Source: Brassica napus
Taxonomy: Eukaryota; Streptophyta; Magnoliopsida; Brassicales; Brassicaceae
NCBI RefSeq assembly: GCF_020379485.1
Contig: NC_063448.1
Span: 4,549,726 to 4,613,725, forward strand
Direction: 5' to 3'
Length of the DNA: 64,000 nucleotides
Position 1 is the stretch's first letter. The number at the start of each line of letters is the position of its first letter. Position numbers and translations under genes: made by a program. This document shows positions 11,590 to 21,760 of this stretch, in pieces. The notes under the pieces were generated by a model, which made no database searches, was not told where the DNA came from, and was given only the letters and a program-made list of their open reading frames with translations.

Positions 11590-12640
11590 CAGGGTTTACC
11601 AACAGGGAAATTTCATGTTTACCACTTTCATAATACTACTTTTCATCTTTACCACCACTAAAGAGACATTTTCAAAAATACATTCTTCATTAAGATGCAA
11701 AAGATTCTTATACACTTGTTCTCTATATATATAATAAATCATTATTTAAATAAAAAAAAAAAAAAAAAATAAAAACATAAAAAAAAATTACGAAATTAAA
11801 AAATAACTTTTTTTATGTTTTCGAATTATACTTTTTCAGATTCGAACTTTTTTATAATTTTTTTTTGAATTTTCTTTTATCGAAATTTTTTTATTTATTT
11901 TCAAAATTTCTTTTTTAAAATCGAAAATTATATTTGAAACTATTTTTAAATTTCTTTTTATATTTTTAAGTATTTATTATATATTTATTAGAATCCTAAT
12001 TTCACATTCCAAAAATCCTACACCACCCCTCAACTGTAAACCCTAAGTCTATATTAGTTAACTCTAGGGGTATAAGTGTCTTTTACCCTTCATAAAAAGT
12101 GAGAATAAAAATGATTAGTGTAGACATGAAAAGTGGTACTATGAATGTGGTATTTGTGGCAATTTCCCTTCCAATAAACTATTAAAAGCCAAAGTGTCTT
12201 TTATGTGGGAATTTTATGTTTACCACCACTAAAAAGATATTTTCAAAAATACATTTTTTATTAAGTGACAAAAGACTCTTATATTCATGTTCTTTATATA
12301 TATAATAAATAATTATTTAAATAAGTAAAAAGAAATTATGTTTTCGAATTATACTTTTTTTTCAAAATTTCTTTTTAAAAATAAAAAAATTATGTTTTAA
12401 ACATTTTTTAATTTTTTTTAAATTTTCTAAGTATTTATTTAAATATTTATTAGAATCTTAAATTTCATATTTCAAAAAAACTCTACCCCACCCCTCAACT
12501 CTAAATCCAAGTCTAGATTAGTTAGCCATAGGGTTATAAATGTCTTTTACCCTTCATTAAAAACTGAAGAAGCAAAAATGTTTAGTGTAAACATGAAAAA
12601 TGATACTATGAATGTGATATTTTTGACAATTTACCGTCTT
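11590..12640. repeat. Two tandem AT-rich repeat copies (right arm)
   Basis: Mirror of 4455-5485 and the same two-copy structure, with the conserved blocks ttaccaccactaaa and cacccctcaactctaaa. Confidence 0.65.
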
Positions 12641-12688
12641 TTATTGACACAACAAAATATAAACAAATTAAATACATGAAATATTTAA

Positions 12689-13353
12689 GGGTAAATTTCA
12701 TAAAAATACCCCAAGTAAATTTTTTAAGCTTTTTAATACTTAAACTTTTTTACTACCCAATTTAATACCCCGATAAACTATTTTGCTCATTTTAATACAC
12801 CAACATTAAAATTGTGCATTTTAATACCCAAACTTTATTTATTTTAATAGAAATACTAATAAGTTTCAAATGAAATTTAAAAATCTCTCTAAAATTTATA
12901 AAAAAATCTCAGAAAATTCTATTTTATTTTATGCTTGAGAAATAAAAGTATCTAAATTTTATTTAATCTTAAATTCTATAATAAAAGTTTTAAGTAGTAA
13001 ATTTTTTTTTTCTGAAATAAAAAAAACAAATTTATTTATTTTCTTAAAAATTAAATTTTATATTTTTAAAATTTTCTCCATAGTTTATTTAACATACTTT
13101 CTAAATCTTAAAATAAAATTAGATTTTGTTTTACATTTTTCTTAGATTTGAAGATCTTTTAAATTTCGTTTGAAAACTTATTAGTATTTTAATTAAAATA
13201 AACAAAGTTTAAGTATTAAAAGAGGTCACAATTTAAAATTTTATGTATTAAAGTGAGAAAAATAATTAGTTGGGAGATTAAATTGGACGGAAAAAAAGTT
13301 TGGGTATTAAAAAACTTAACAAAAATTAGTTGGGTATTTTTAGAATTTTCCCA
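12689..13353. mobile_element. Nonautonomous element with long terminal inverted repeats (right arm)
   Basis: Mirror of 3745-4408, flanked by the 8-bp duplication atatttaa (12681-12688 and 13354-13361). No coding capacity. Confidence 0.72.
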
Positions 13354-13463
13354 ATATTTAATGTATTGTTTCTAATGAATTTGTTCCCATATTAAGTTTT
13401 GCTTCCGAAGAAAAATACAAATTACCGGATTTACCAATCTCAGAAAACATATGAAGAACCTTC

Positions 13464-13624
13464 TGTTAAGATACTAGATCCCTCTCTATCAAGTCTGTAA
13501 TATTCTCATAATACACTTATGGTAACATATGTAAATACAGAGCTCCTAGGGTATTAGTCGTATCTGTATATAATCATGCTGTAGCCACTCTTCTATGAGA
13601 GATATATGAATATTACCGTTCATA
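13464..13624 (+). repeat. Copia 5' LTR
   Basis: 161 bp, starting TGTTAAGATAC. It matches the 3' LTR except for one base missing near position 8. Confidence 0.93.
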
Positions 13625-13637
13625 TGGTATCAGAGCC
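13625..13637 (+). promoter_or_regulatory. Primer-binding site
   Basis: tggtatcagagcc, complementary to initiator methionyl-tRNA, directly after the LTR. Confidence 0.88.
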
Positions 13638-13740
13638 TTCTTAAAGTTTTTCTTCTTAAAATCTCTCCGCTTCTCTTCTTTTGCTCGATCTATTCGATCC
13701 CCTCTTCTTTGCTTCTTCTTCTTCTTCCTCAATTCAACCA

Positions 13741-16700
13741 TGTCCACCACAACTGCTGAAAACCGTTGAGATCACACCCAAAGCGCTCCTTCACATTAAC
13801 ATGTCCAATGTTACCAAACTTTCCTCAAACAACTTTCTCATGTGGAGTATCCAGATTCAGGCTCTTCTGGATGGCTATGGAATTTCTGGTCACCTTGATG
13901 GCTCCAACCCACCGCCAGCGCCCACTGTGTCAACGACGGAGTCACCACACCGAATCCCGAGTTCACTACTTGGACCCGTCAAGATCGTCTTATTTTCAGT
14001 GGTCTAATAGGTGCCATTACGCCCACTATCCAACCTATTGTATCCACTGCGAAGACAGCTGTTGAGATCTGGTCCACTCTCTCCCACATATGCCAAACCT
14101 ACAAGGGGTCATATCCAGCAGATCAAACTCCAAATCAAGGGCTGGACAAAAGGTACAAAGACTATTCATGAGTACCTGCAAGGGTTTGTTACGAGATTTG
14201 ATCAACTTGCACTCGTTGGGAAACCTATTGAGCATGAAGATCAAGTTGAATACATCCTTGGTGGTCTTCCTGAAGAATACAAGTCAATTGTGGATCAGTT
14301 AGAAGGACGTGACATCACACCTACTGTGACGGAAATTCATGAGAAGCTTCTCAACAAAGAAGCTAAGCTCCTCACCTCCTTGAAGGAACCTGCAGCTATT
14401 CCTGTCACTGCTAATGTTGCTTCCACACAGCCGCCAAACTCTCGTTACAATCACCCGCGCATGCCTCAGAACAATCAACAGTGGAACCGCAATCAACAAC
14501 ACAAGCATGGCAACAACAACAACAAGTATCAAAAAGGTTCACAAGAGGATACCAGGGGCGTTGTCAAATCTGTGGAGTTCAGGGCCATAGCGCACGCAGG
14601 TGTCCTCAGCTTCATGGTCATGGTTCTTCTACTGGTAGCGTCTCCGTCAACAACGCCTATCCACCATGGCAACCACGTGCGAACCTTGCTCTTGGTGCAA
14701 CCACTCTGAACAACTCCTGGCTTCTCGACAGTGGGGCCACTCACCATATGACGAACGATCTTGACAACCTTGCTCTGCACTCACCGTACAATGGCAACGA
14801 TGCTGTGCTCATAGGCGATGGCTCTCCTCTGCCAATAACGCACACTGGTTCACTATCTTTTCCCTCTTCCTCTAAACCCTTGTCTTTAACTAATGTTCTC
14901 TGTGTTCCTAACATTCACAAGAACCTTATCTCAGTATATCGGTTGTGTAACGCTAACAAAGTCTCCGTTGAATTTTTCCCTGCTCACTTTCAGGTGAAGG
15001 ATCTATCCTCGGGTGCCCCATTGCTCCACGGCAGAACCAAGAATGAGTTATACGAGTGGCCAGCTTCCCCTTCCACCCTTCAATCCTTTTTCGTCTCCAC
15101 CAAACCTACACCAACTCTTAAAGACTGGCATGATCGCTTGGGCCACCCCTCTTTGTCTACTTTAAAAACTATTGTTTCAAAGTTTTCTATTCCAGTGTTG
15201 CATTCTTCTTCACAGCCTTCGTTGTGCCCAGATTGTTCTATTAATAAATCCCATAAACTACCTTTTTCTCAAACCTCAATCTCCTCAAACAAACCTCTTG
15301 AATATATTTTCACTGATGTCTGGATGTCTCCTGTGATCTCTGTCGATAACTACAAATATTATGTAGTCTTTGTTGATCATTTTACACGGTACTCGTGGCT
15401 CTTCCCCTTGAAAACCAAGTCCCAAGTCCGTGAGGTTTTCACTTCTTTTAAAGCTCTTGTGGAGAATAAGTTCAACCTCAAAATCGGTACTTTATACTCA
15501 GACAATGGTGGAGAGTACCTGGCGCTCAAGTCCTTCCTCTCTGCAGCAGGCATATCTCATCTCACTTCTCCCCCCCCCATACCCCAGAACACAATGGAGT
15601 GTCTGAACGCAAGCACCGCCACATCGTTGAGACCGAACTCTCTCTCTTATCTCATGCAGGAATGCCTCGCAGCTACTGGACGTATGCGTTCTCCACCGCC
15701 GTTTATCTCATAAATCGTCTCCCAACTCCGGTTTTGAACATGACATCTCCATTTGCAAAGCTGTTTGGAACCACTCCTAACTATGACAAGCTGAAGATCT
15801 TTGGTTGTTTATGCTTTCCCTGGCTTCGCCCTTATAGCACTCATAAACTTGACAACCGTTCTACTCCGTGTGTCTTCTTGGGATACTCCACATCTCAGAG
15901 TGCCTATTTATGTCTTCAGCTGACAACAAGGAGAATCTATGTCTCCAGACACGTTCAGTTCGATGAACAAGTCTTCCCCTTTCCACGATCTTCAAAACCC
16001 CGAGCTTCCTCCGAACCCAACTCACCTCAGCAAAATGAACCTTTACACTCTCTTATTCCCCTCAGACCGCCACTCGCTGACTCTACTATGCCATCTCTGG
16101 GGACCCCGAGGATAGCTTCTCCACCGCCGGTGACATCGGAGAACTCAGACGGTGGCGTTGTTCGTGAAACACAATCAGGTATGATCCCTAACTCTAATCT
16201 TTCAAATCAAACCGGCCCTCTTCCTTTAAACCAAACCAACCCAAGCCCATACACCCAAAATAATTCTTCTCCAAATCTAAACCAACGAAGCCCACAACCA
16301 TCTCAGGCCCAACCTGAAAACCTAACCACAAACCCCTTAGGGCCAACCACAAATCCATCTTCTCAACCCTCGTCGTCTTCCTCCCTTCCTCCAGAACCAG
16401 CCCCGATAATAGCAAATAAACATCCCATGACCACCCGTCAAAAGAATAACATCTCCAAACCAAAAACCAAACTCAACCTCTCAGCTAGATACACCAACAA
16501 CTACCCTCCTGAACCAAGGACGGTGAACCAAGCGTTACTTGATAAGAGGTGGAGAGGCTCTATGTCAACTGAACTGGATGCGTTTGCTCGCAACCAGACC
16601 TATGAGCTCGTTCCTCGTCAAGCTCATCAAAATATCATTGGTTGTCGCTGGATTTATACTAATAAGTTCTTTGCAGATGGGAGTCATAAGTGCTGTAAAT

Positions 16701-18046
16701 CCCGCCTCATTGCCAAAGGCTACACACAGCAGTTTGGGCGTGATTATACTTCTACATTCAGTCCGGTCATAAAGGCGACCACAATCCGTCTTATCCTGGA
16801 TATTGCAGTCTCTCGATCATGGCCTATCCAACAACTAGATGTCAATAATGCCTTCCTTCAAGGAACTCTGAAAGAGGAAGTTTACATGGAGCAACCACCC
16901 GGCTTCATTGATCCAGACAAACCATCCCATGTTTGTCGTCTTCGGAAAGCTGTCTATGGACTCAAACAAGCACCCCGTGCTTGGTACGAAGAACTTCAAA
17001 CCTTTCTCCTCAGTCTTGGCTTCAAAAACTCACTGGCGGACACGTCTCTCTTCATCTATAACAATGGGAAAGAACTAGTGTATTTGCTAGTTTATGTTGA
17101 TGATATTCTCATAACTGGGAATAACAAGGCGGCCATCACGCGGATTCTGACCCTTCTTGCGTCACGTTTTTCAGTTAAAGACCCGGAGGAACTCAATTAT
17201 TTTCTTGGCATTGAAGCTCGTCGAACCAGCAGTGGCCTTCACCTATCTCAACGGAAGTACATCCTTGATCTCCTACATCAGTACAAGATGGAAGATGCCA
17301 ACCCTGTCTGTACGCCCATGGCTTCTGCTCCCAAGCTAACATTGAGGTCTGGCACTGCCATTGATGATCCAAAGGAGTATAGGAAACTCATTGGAAGTCT
17401 TCAGTATCTACAGTTTACACGCCTTGACATCGCTTATGCTGTTAACCGACTTTCTCAGTTCATGCATCGACCCACTGATCTTCACTGGCAGGCAGCAAAA
17501 AGAATTCTGAGATATCTTGCAGCTACTCCCTCTCATGGCATTTACTTCTCAGCTCGGAATTTTCTCAGTCTCCATGCCTTTTCTGATGCTGGCTGGGCAG
17601 GCGATGCCGATGATTTCATCTCTACAAATGCTCACATTGTCTATCTCGGAAAGTCACCTGTTTCGTGGACTGCAAAGAAGCAATCTGGAGTTGCCCGTTC
17701 AAGTACAGAAGCGGAATACAGATCGGTGGCAAACACATCAGCAGAGATCAGATGGATTTGCAACTTGCTCACTGAACTGGGTATCGTCTTAATCTCTCCT
17801 CCAGTCATATACTGTGACAATCTCGGTGCTACTTTTCTTTGTGCCAATCCGGTGTTTCATTCCCGTATGAAACATGTTGCTCTTGATTACCACTTCATCC
17901 GCGGCCAGATACAACATGGAATGCTCAGAGTGTCTCACGTCAATACAAAAGACCAGTTGGCTGTTGCACTAACAAAGCCGCTTCCTCGTCAAAGATATAC
18001 TGAACTACGAAACAAGATTGGAGTGGCTGAACCCTCTCCATCTTGA
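13741..18046 (+). pseudogene. Copia gag-pol polyprotein, frameshifted
   Basis: The start codon at 13741 begins MSTTTAE and loses frame within eight codons because of one extra base. Further one- or two-base length changes lie near 13928, 14083, 14547 and in a C run at 15570-15578. The recognisable parts are gag (14011-14709), zinc knuckle CQICGVQGHSARRC and protease DSGATHH (from 14481), integrase with HDRLGHPS and DNGGEY (to about 15560), then an open 815-codon run (15599-18046) with reverse transcriptase YVDDILITG and RNase H SDAGWAGDADD. The left-arm copy is intact at several of these breaks but broken at others. Confidence 0.9.
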
Positions 18047-18053
18047 GGGGGCG
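18041..18053 (+). promoter_or_regulatory. Polypurine tract of copia
   Basis: The purine-rich run ending ggggg lies just before the 3' LTR, where plus-strand DNA synthesis is primed. Confidence 0.65.
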
Positions 18054-18215
18054 TGTTAAGGATACTAGATCCCTCTCTATCAAGTCTGTAATATTCTCAT
18101 AATACACTTATGGTAACATATGTAAATACAGAGCTCCTAGGGTATTAGTCGTATCTGTATATAATCATGCTGTAGCCACTCTTCTATGAGAGATATATGA
18201 ATATTACCGTTCATA
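18054..18215 (+). repeat. Copia 3' LTR
   Basis: 162 bp, followed by the second target copy ccttc and then the rest of the OTS2-like exon. Confidence 0.93.
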
Positions 18216-18511
18216 CCTTCCACATAGAATCAACGAAGCTGAAGTGAAGGCTAGTCTCTTTTACCATCTTAAGTTTTATATATGAGTGTTTCTTAAAAGA
18301 CAAATTGTAGTCTTCATCTAAACTATATGTCATTTCACCCTTTCAACAGGTTCCGCAGCAAAAGAATGATTTCGACTGTGGTCTGTTTGTGCTCTTCTTC
18401 ATACAACGGTTCATCGAGGATGCTCCTAAGAGGTTGAAATTGCAGGAATTAGGAATGGTGCGTTTCTCTTTTATAATATATATTCTCCTCTCTTATAAAC
18501 ACTTTGTTGTT

Positions 18512-18709
18512 TTTTTTTAATTATACAAGGGTATCATGGCCCCACATAAGTGGTCCAAATTAGTCACGTGTTGCCACGTGTCGATCCCCTGTCCCTATCG
18601 ATGCCGAAATGTTAATTCCCAATGGCCAGGACTCGAAACCTGGTGGCTTCACTCTATTGGGCTTTTTCCCTCGAGTTAATCACAACCAGGCCACAAGCCC
18701 AGTTAACAA
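18512..18709 (-). mobile_element. tRNA-derived SINE in an OTS2-like intron
   Basis: About 198 bp, with its A-tail seen as a T run at 18512-18518 on the plus strand. On the minus strand it carries a tRNA-like head with a box B (ggtttcgagtcc, 18633-18644) and an upstream box-A-like stretch. It is flanked by tttgttgtt at 18503-18511 and 18710-18718. The matching introns in the palindrome arms lack it, so it arrived after the OTS2-like copies diverged. Confidence 0.75.
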
Positions 18710-19128
18710 TTTGTTGTTAACAGCAATTGTGTTGTCTTGTTTCCACTTTCAGATTCACAAGAAGTGGTTTAAACCGAATGAAGCCTCCGCTTTGAGGACT
18801 AAAACCTGGAACAAACTCGTTGAGCTATTCCGTGAGAGTAATCAAACCGATTAAAGCTGTACATAACAGTCTCTTATTTATCCCAAGACATTTTCATTGA
18901 TCAATGCTATCTAGTTATGGTTTTCATCACAGTTTTTTTCAAAAAACATAAGAATGCATCAATCACATTTAACTGAAACACCCACAACAGTAAACATGAC
19001 GACAAAAGAGAAAAAGCACACAAGACATAATTAAACAACAAGGAATTATAAAACACTCATACCACTCACCAGACAAATTTATTGCTTCATTATTAGGGTG
19101 ATGTAGTTTTTTTTGGTGGTGGTCATCA

Positions 19129-21165
19129 TCACGCCAGGATCAGATAAGGAGGGGATTTGTCACTGAAGAACCGAGCAAGAACCTTGTCTTCAAGAACCTT
19201 TAAAGCCTCAGCAGAGTTTATGCATATAGGTGTCTTGTATTGAGTTATAGAAGCACCTCGGGAGACAAAAAACTCCATGAGAGAACCAAACGTTCCCTCT
19301 TGCACCACTCTTATCTCTGGAGCTCCAATCGAACCATTTTTGCTCCTGAAGAGCCTATAAAAACTATTCAATGATTCCTCCATGACACAACAACATTCCA
19401 CCAATACCTTGTTATCAAGTGATAGAACATTAGTGCTATTATTATTGTTGACTTTTGATTTGAGTTCCAAGTAAAAAACATAGTGACCCGGAACAGTGGA
19501 GATATCGGCATAGCATGTGAAACCCATGATCACTAAATCCGAAGATTCAAGAACTAGTGTCGCACGAGCCAACGCTTTTAAAAGATCTTCTTCAGTCGTT
19601 GACTCTAGGTGAACGCTTAAAGCCGCATTTTTTCTACGTACAAATCTGAACTGAGGTGCCATATTGTAAAAACCAGTGACCTTTAAAACATCCCCCACTC
19701 TACATCTGTGTAAACCTAGCAACATAATCATATTATAACAACATTAGCTAAAATAAAACAAAACAAAACAAAACAAAAATAGTTTTGATTTAGTTGATAA
19801 TAGAAACAGTTGAATTAGACTCTACCTGAAAAGTTTGTGACCAAGGGCTCATAGTGGTGACCCAACTTCACATTCACAAGATCAACAATCTCGCCCTCGG
19901 TTCCTCCATCGACATCTATGAACTCGAAGTATGACATGTTGGGTAGAAATGTGTAGGACACATGTTTGCTTAGAGGTTCCAAATTTAACCCGAAAAATGC
20001 TTCAGAAGATGCATAAGATTTAGAGACTAGAGGCAGTTTATTAGTGTAGAACTCCAATGCTGGGATGTATTGAGCCATGCTTCCTGTAAAAATAGCATCA
20101 ATGCATTAGGCTTTAGGCCAAAGTCGTGAAACTATACCTTGCCAAGATTCTTGTCGGCACTCGTTTTCGATTAGATCTGCCAATTCTGGATTTGGCTCAA
20201 CAAGGATGGTAGTGACGGTCTCTCTACAGCTAAGGTCGGTGATCCACTCGCTGACATGACCACATCTGATATTACTAGCCAACTCTTTCCAGTAATTTTC
20301 AAGAAAATGGATAACTTGAACCAAAACAGAAGCGAACACAGCACCAACACTTACAACCTCATCTCTCTGGACAAGACCACAGAGAAGTTGACAGTACATA
20401 CTCTGTTTGGCGTCCGGACACAGTATGATCTGGTAGGGGCTTGGACTATTTTTTGGCAGGCTCCTAAAAAATTCACTCTTTGTGAAGCTAGTTACCGTAG
20501 GAGCAAGAGGCAAACCACAAGGAGTTGTGGATGTCGGATGAATGAACGTAAACCTAATCACCTTTCCTTGCTTATAACCATTGAAATGCCTTTATTATTA
20601 ATCAGAAAAAAAAGATATATCAATCCATCGTTGTCATGAAAGCGTCAAATATACAAAAGAAGGATGACTGTGGAAATTTACTTGGACATAACGAGATAGC
20701 CTAGCGTATAGAAGATTTGAATATTCTTAAAGAAGATGTTGTTCGCAGGAAATATCTTTTGATTCCCACTTGAAGTTCCAGAGCTAAACAACCATTAATT
20801 ACAACTCTTTAGATTTATCACAATCTTTTATATGTAAAATAAGCAACTCTTGTTATTTAAATGATAAGATGATGTATATACCTCACTAAAAACGCAGTGA
20901 TGGGTTCCCCCGAAATGACATCCGAGGGTTCTCCGTTTGCGACACGGTCGAGATAAGGCTTAAGATCTTCATAGCTCACCACGGGTACGTTCTTCTTGAA
21001 CAGCTCTTTATCCGCACTCCCCTGGAGAAAACGTCCGAGGTACACTGTGTTCGCGTTAGCTTTGAGTATCTTGGTCAATACATCGTCTTGTATTTGCTTC
21101 GCATTTGATGTTAGCTCTTCTAGAACAGTGAGATCACAGTCTAGACTCATATTTGTTCTACTCAT
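19129..21165 (-). pseudogene. GH3 acyl-acid amido synthetase, one premature stop
   Basis: GH3 enzymes adenylate an acid hormone or benzoate and join it to an amino acid. Four exons fit on the minus strand: 21165-20882, 20783-20682, 20589-19826 and 19715-19129, joined by GT-AG borders in consistent phase to 579 codons, the normal GH3 length. Recognisable parts are the N-terminal NANTVYLGRFL, the phosphate-binding SSGTSSG across the first junction, CGLVQRDEV, the YASSE motif, YEPLVTNFSG and RVGDVLKVTGF. A single TAA (20106-20108) interrupts RLWPKA before the frame goes on to CIDAIFTGSMAQY, where family members have a lysine-type codon. The rest is intact, so this is a very recent pseudogene or an error. 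The sequence is closest in feel to the Brassicaceae group III (PBS3/GH3.7-like) members. Confidence 0.88.
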
Positions 21166-21760
21166 TCACCACCCCATATCAACGGTTTCTTTATACAGAT
21201 AGACAACCATTATTGGTGAGACCCATCAAAAAACTGGACCACACTGAATGACAGGCAATAGCAAATTATTATTTCAGAGTTTTGTTTGATTGCCTCCTCT
21301 GCTGTTTTACCTTTTACTTTTTTATATCTTTTTTATTTCTGAGGGGACCAGGAGGTAAATGGACCAAGGCATTTGTCCGAACCGGACTAGTGTAGTGTAT
21401 AAACAAGATTTGGTTATCTGCTAATAAGTAAACACAAGCCATTGATAACGAAACAAAATAGAAGCGCCTACATTGCTGCAACAGTTCATATAACACAGAT
21501 TCTGCGAAATATTCAAGTCTGAGATGCTATCTTGATAACGATATAGTCAAGCATTTGAAATTGTTTTGGTCATCCCACTACACAATCCATTAAACGGAAA
21601 GCGTTACAACATTGAAGAATCTAAAAACGGATGAAAGCGAAACTCAAAAAGGGACTTTGTATCCCAAAGATGCAGAGCATTCTGTATATCCCAGGCTAGG
21701 TAGACCGTCATTACTACTTCTTTCTCCGCGATGCCTCTGTCTTGTGACAAGACGCTTGTC
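21166..21760. other. Intergenic region between GH3 and PRP17
   Basis: It contains the GH3 upstream region and, towards 21760, the 3' untranslated region of PRP17. No other gene is visible. Confidence 0.5.

Larger units (their letters stand above)
8600..17100. repeat. Right arm of giant inverted repeat
   Basis: Reverse complement of 1-8495, with the same elements in mirrored order: OTS2-like gene part, spare last exon, AT-rich elements, copia. The mirrored partner of 17100-18854 lies off the window, so the true arm may be longer. Where one arm has lost a base in an exon, the other arm usually keeps it. Confidence 0.93.
13464..18215 (+). mobile_element. Ty1/copia LTR retrotransposon, complete (4.75 kb)
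   Basis: Two LTRs (13464-13624 and 18054-18215) differ by one inserted base, so the insertion is young. The target duplication ccttc lies at 13459-13463 and 18216-18220, taking the LTR to end in TTCATA rather than the usual CA. A primer-binding site follows the first LTR and a purine tract (ttgaggggg) precedes the second. Gene order is gag, protease, integrase, reverse transcriptase, RNase H, which is the copia order. The short LTRs and small size recall the Ale/Retrofit lineage; that placement is inference. Confidence 0.95.
13421..18854 (+). pseudogene. Third OTS2-like fragment, split by the copia insertion
   Basis: An exon corresponding to 10086-10194 starts in reading at about 13421 (LPDLPISEN), is interrupted at 13463 by the copia element and resumes at 18221 (HRINEAE). 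The next exons are 18350-18457 (VPQQKNDFDCGLFVLFF, catalytic Cys and Gln present) and 18753-18854 (IHKKWFKPNEASALR, ending ESNQTD and a stop). Both later exons are fully open with GT-AG borders, and the intron between them has gained a SINE. The broken exon also has TGA where the other copies have the TGG of KIWR. It is a remnant of a tandem duplicate; its upstream exons are not seen. Confidence 0.8.

Noticed and set aside
18630..18650. tRNA-like box B (also at about 32354)
   Set aside because: The tRNA-like heads belong to SINEs with A-tails and target duplications; no cloverleaf of a working tRNA gene is evident.
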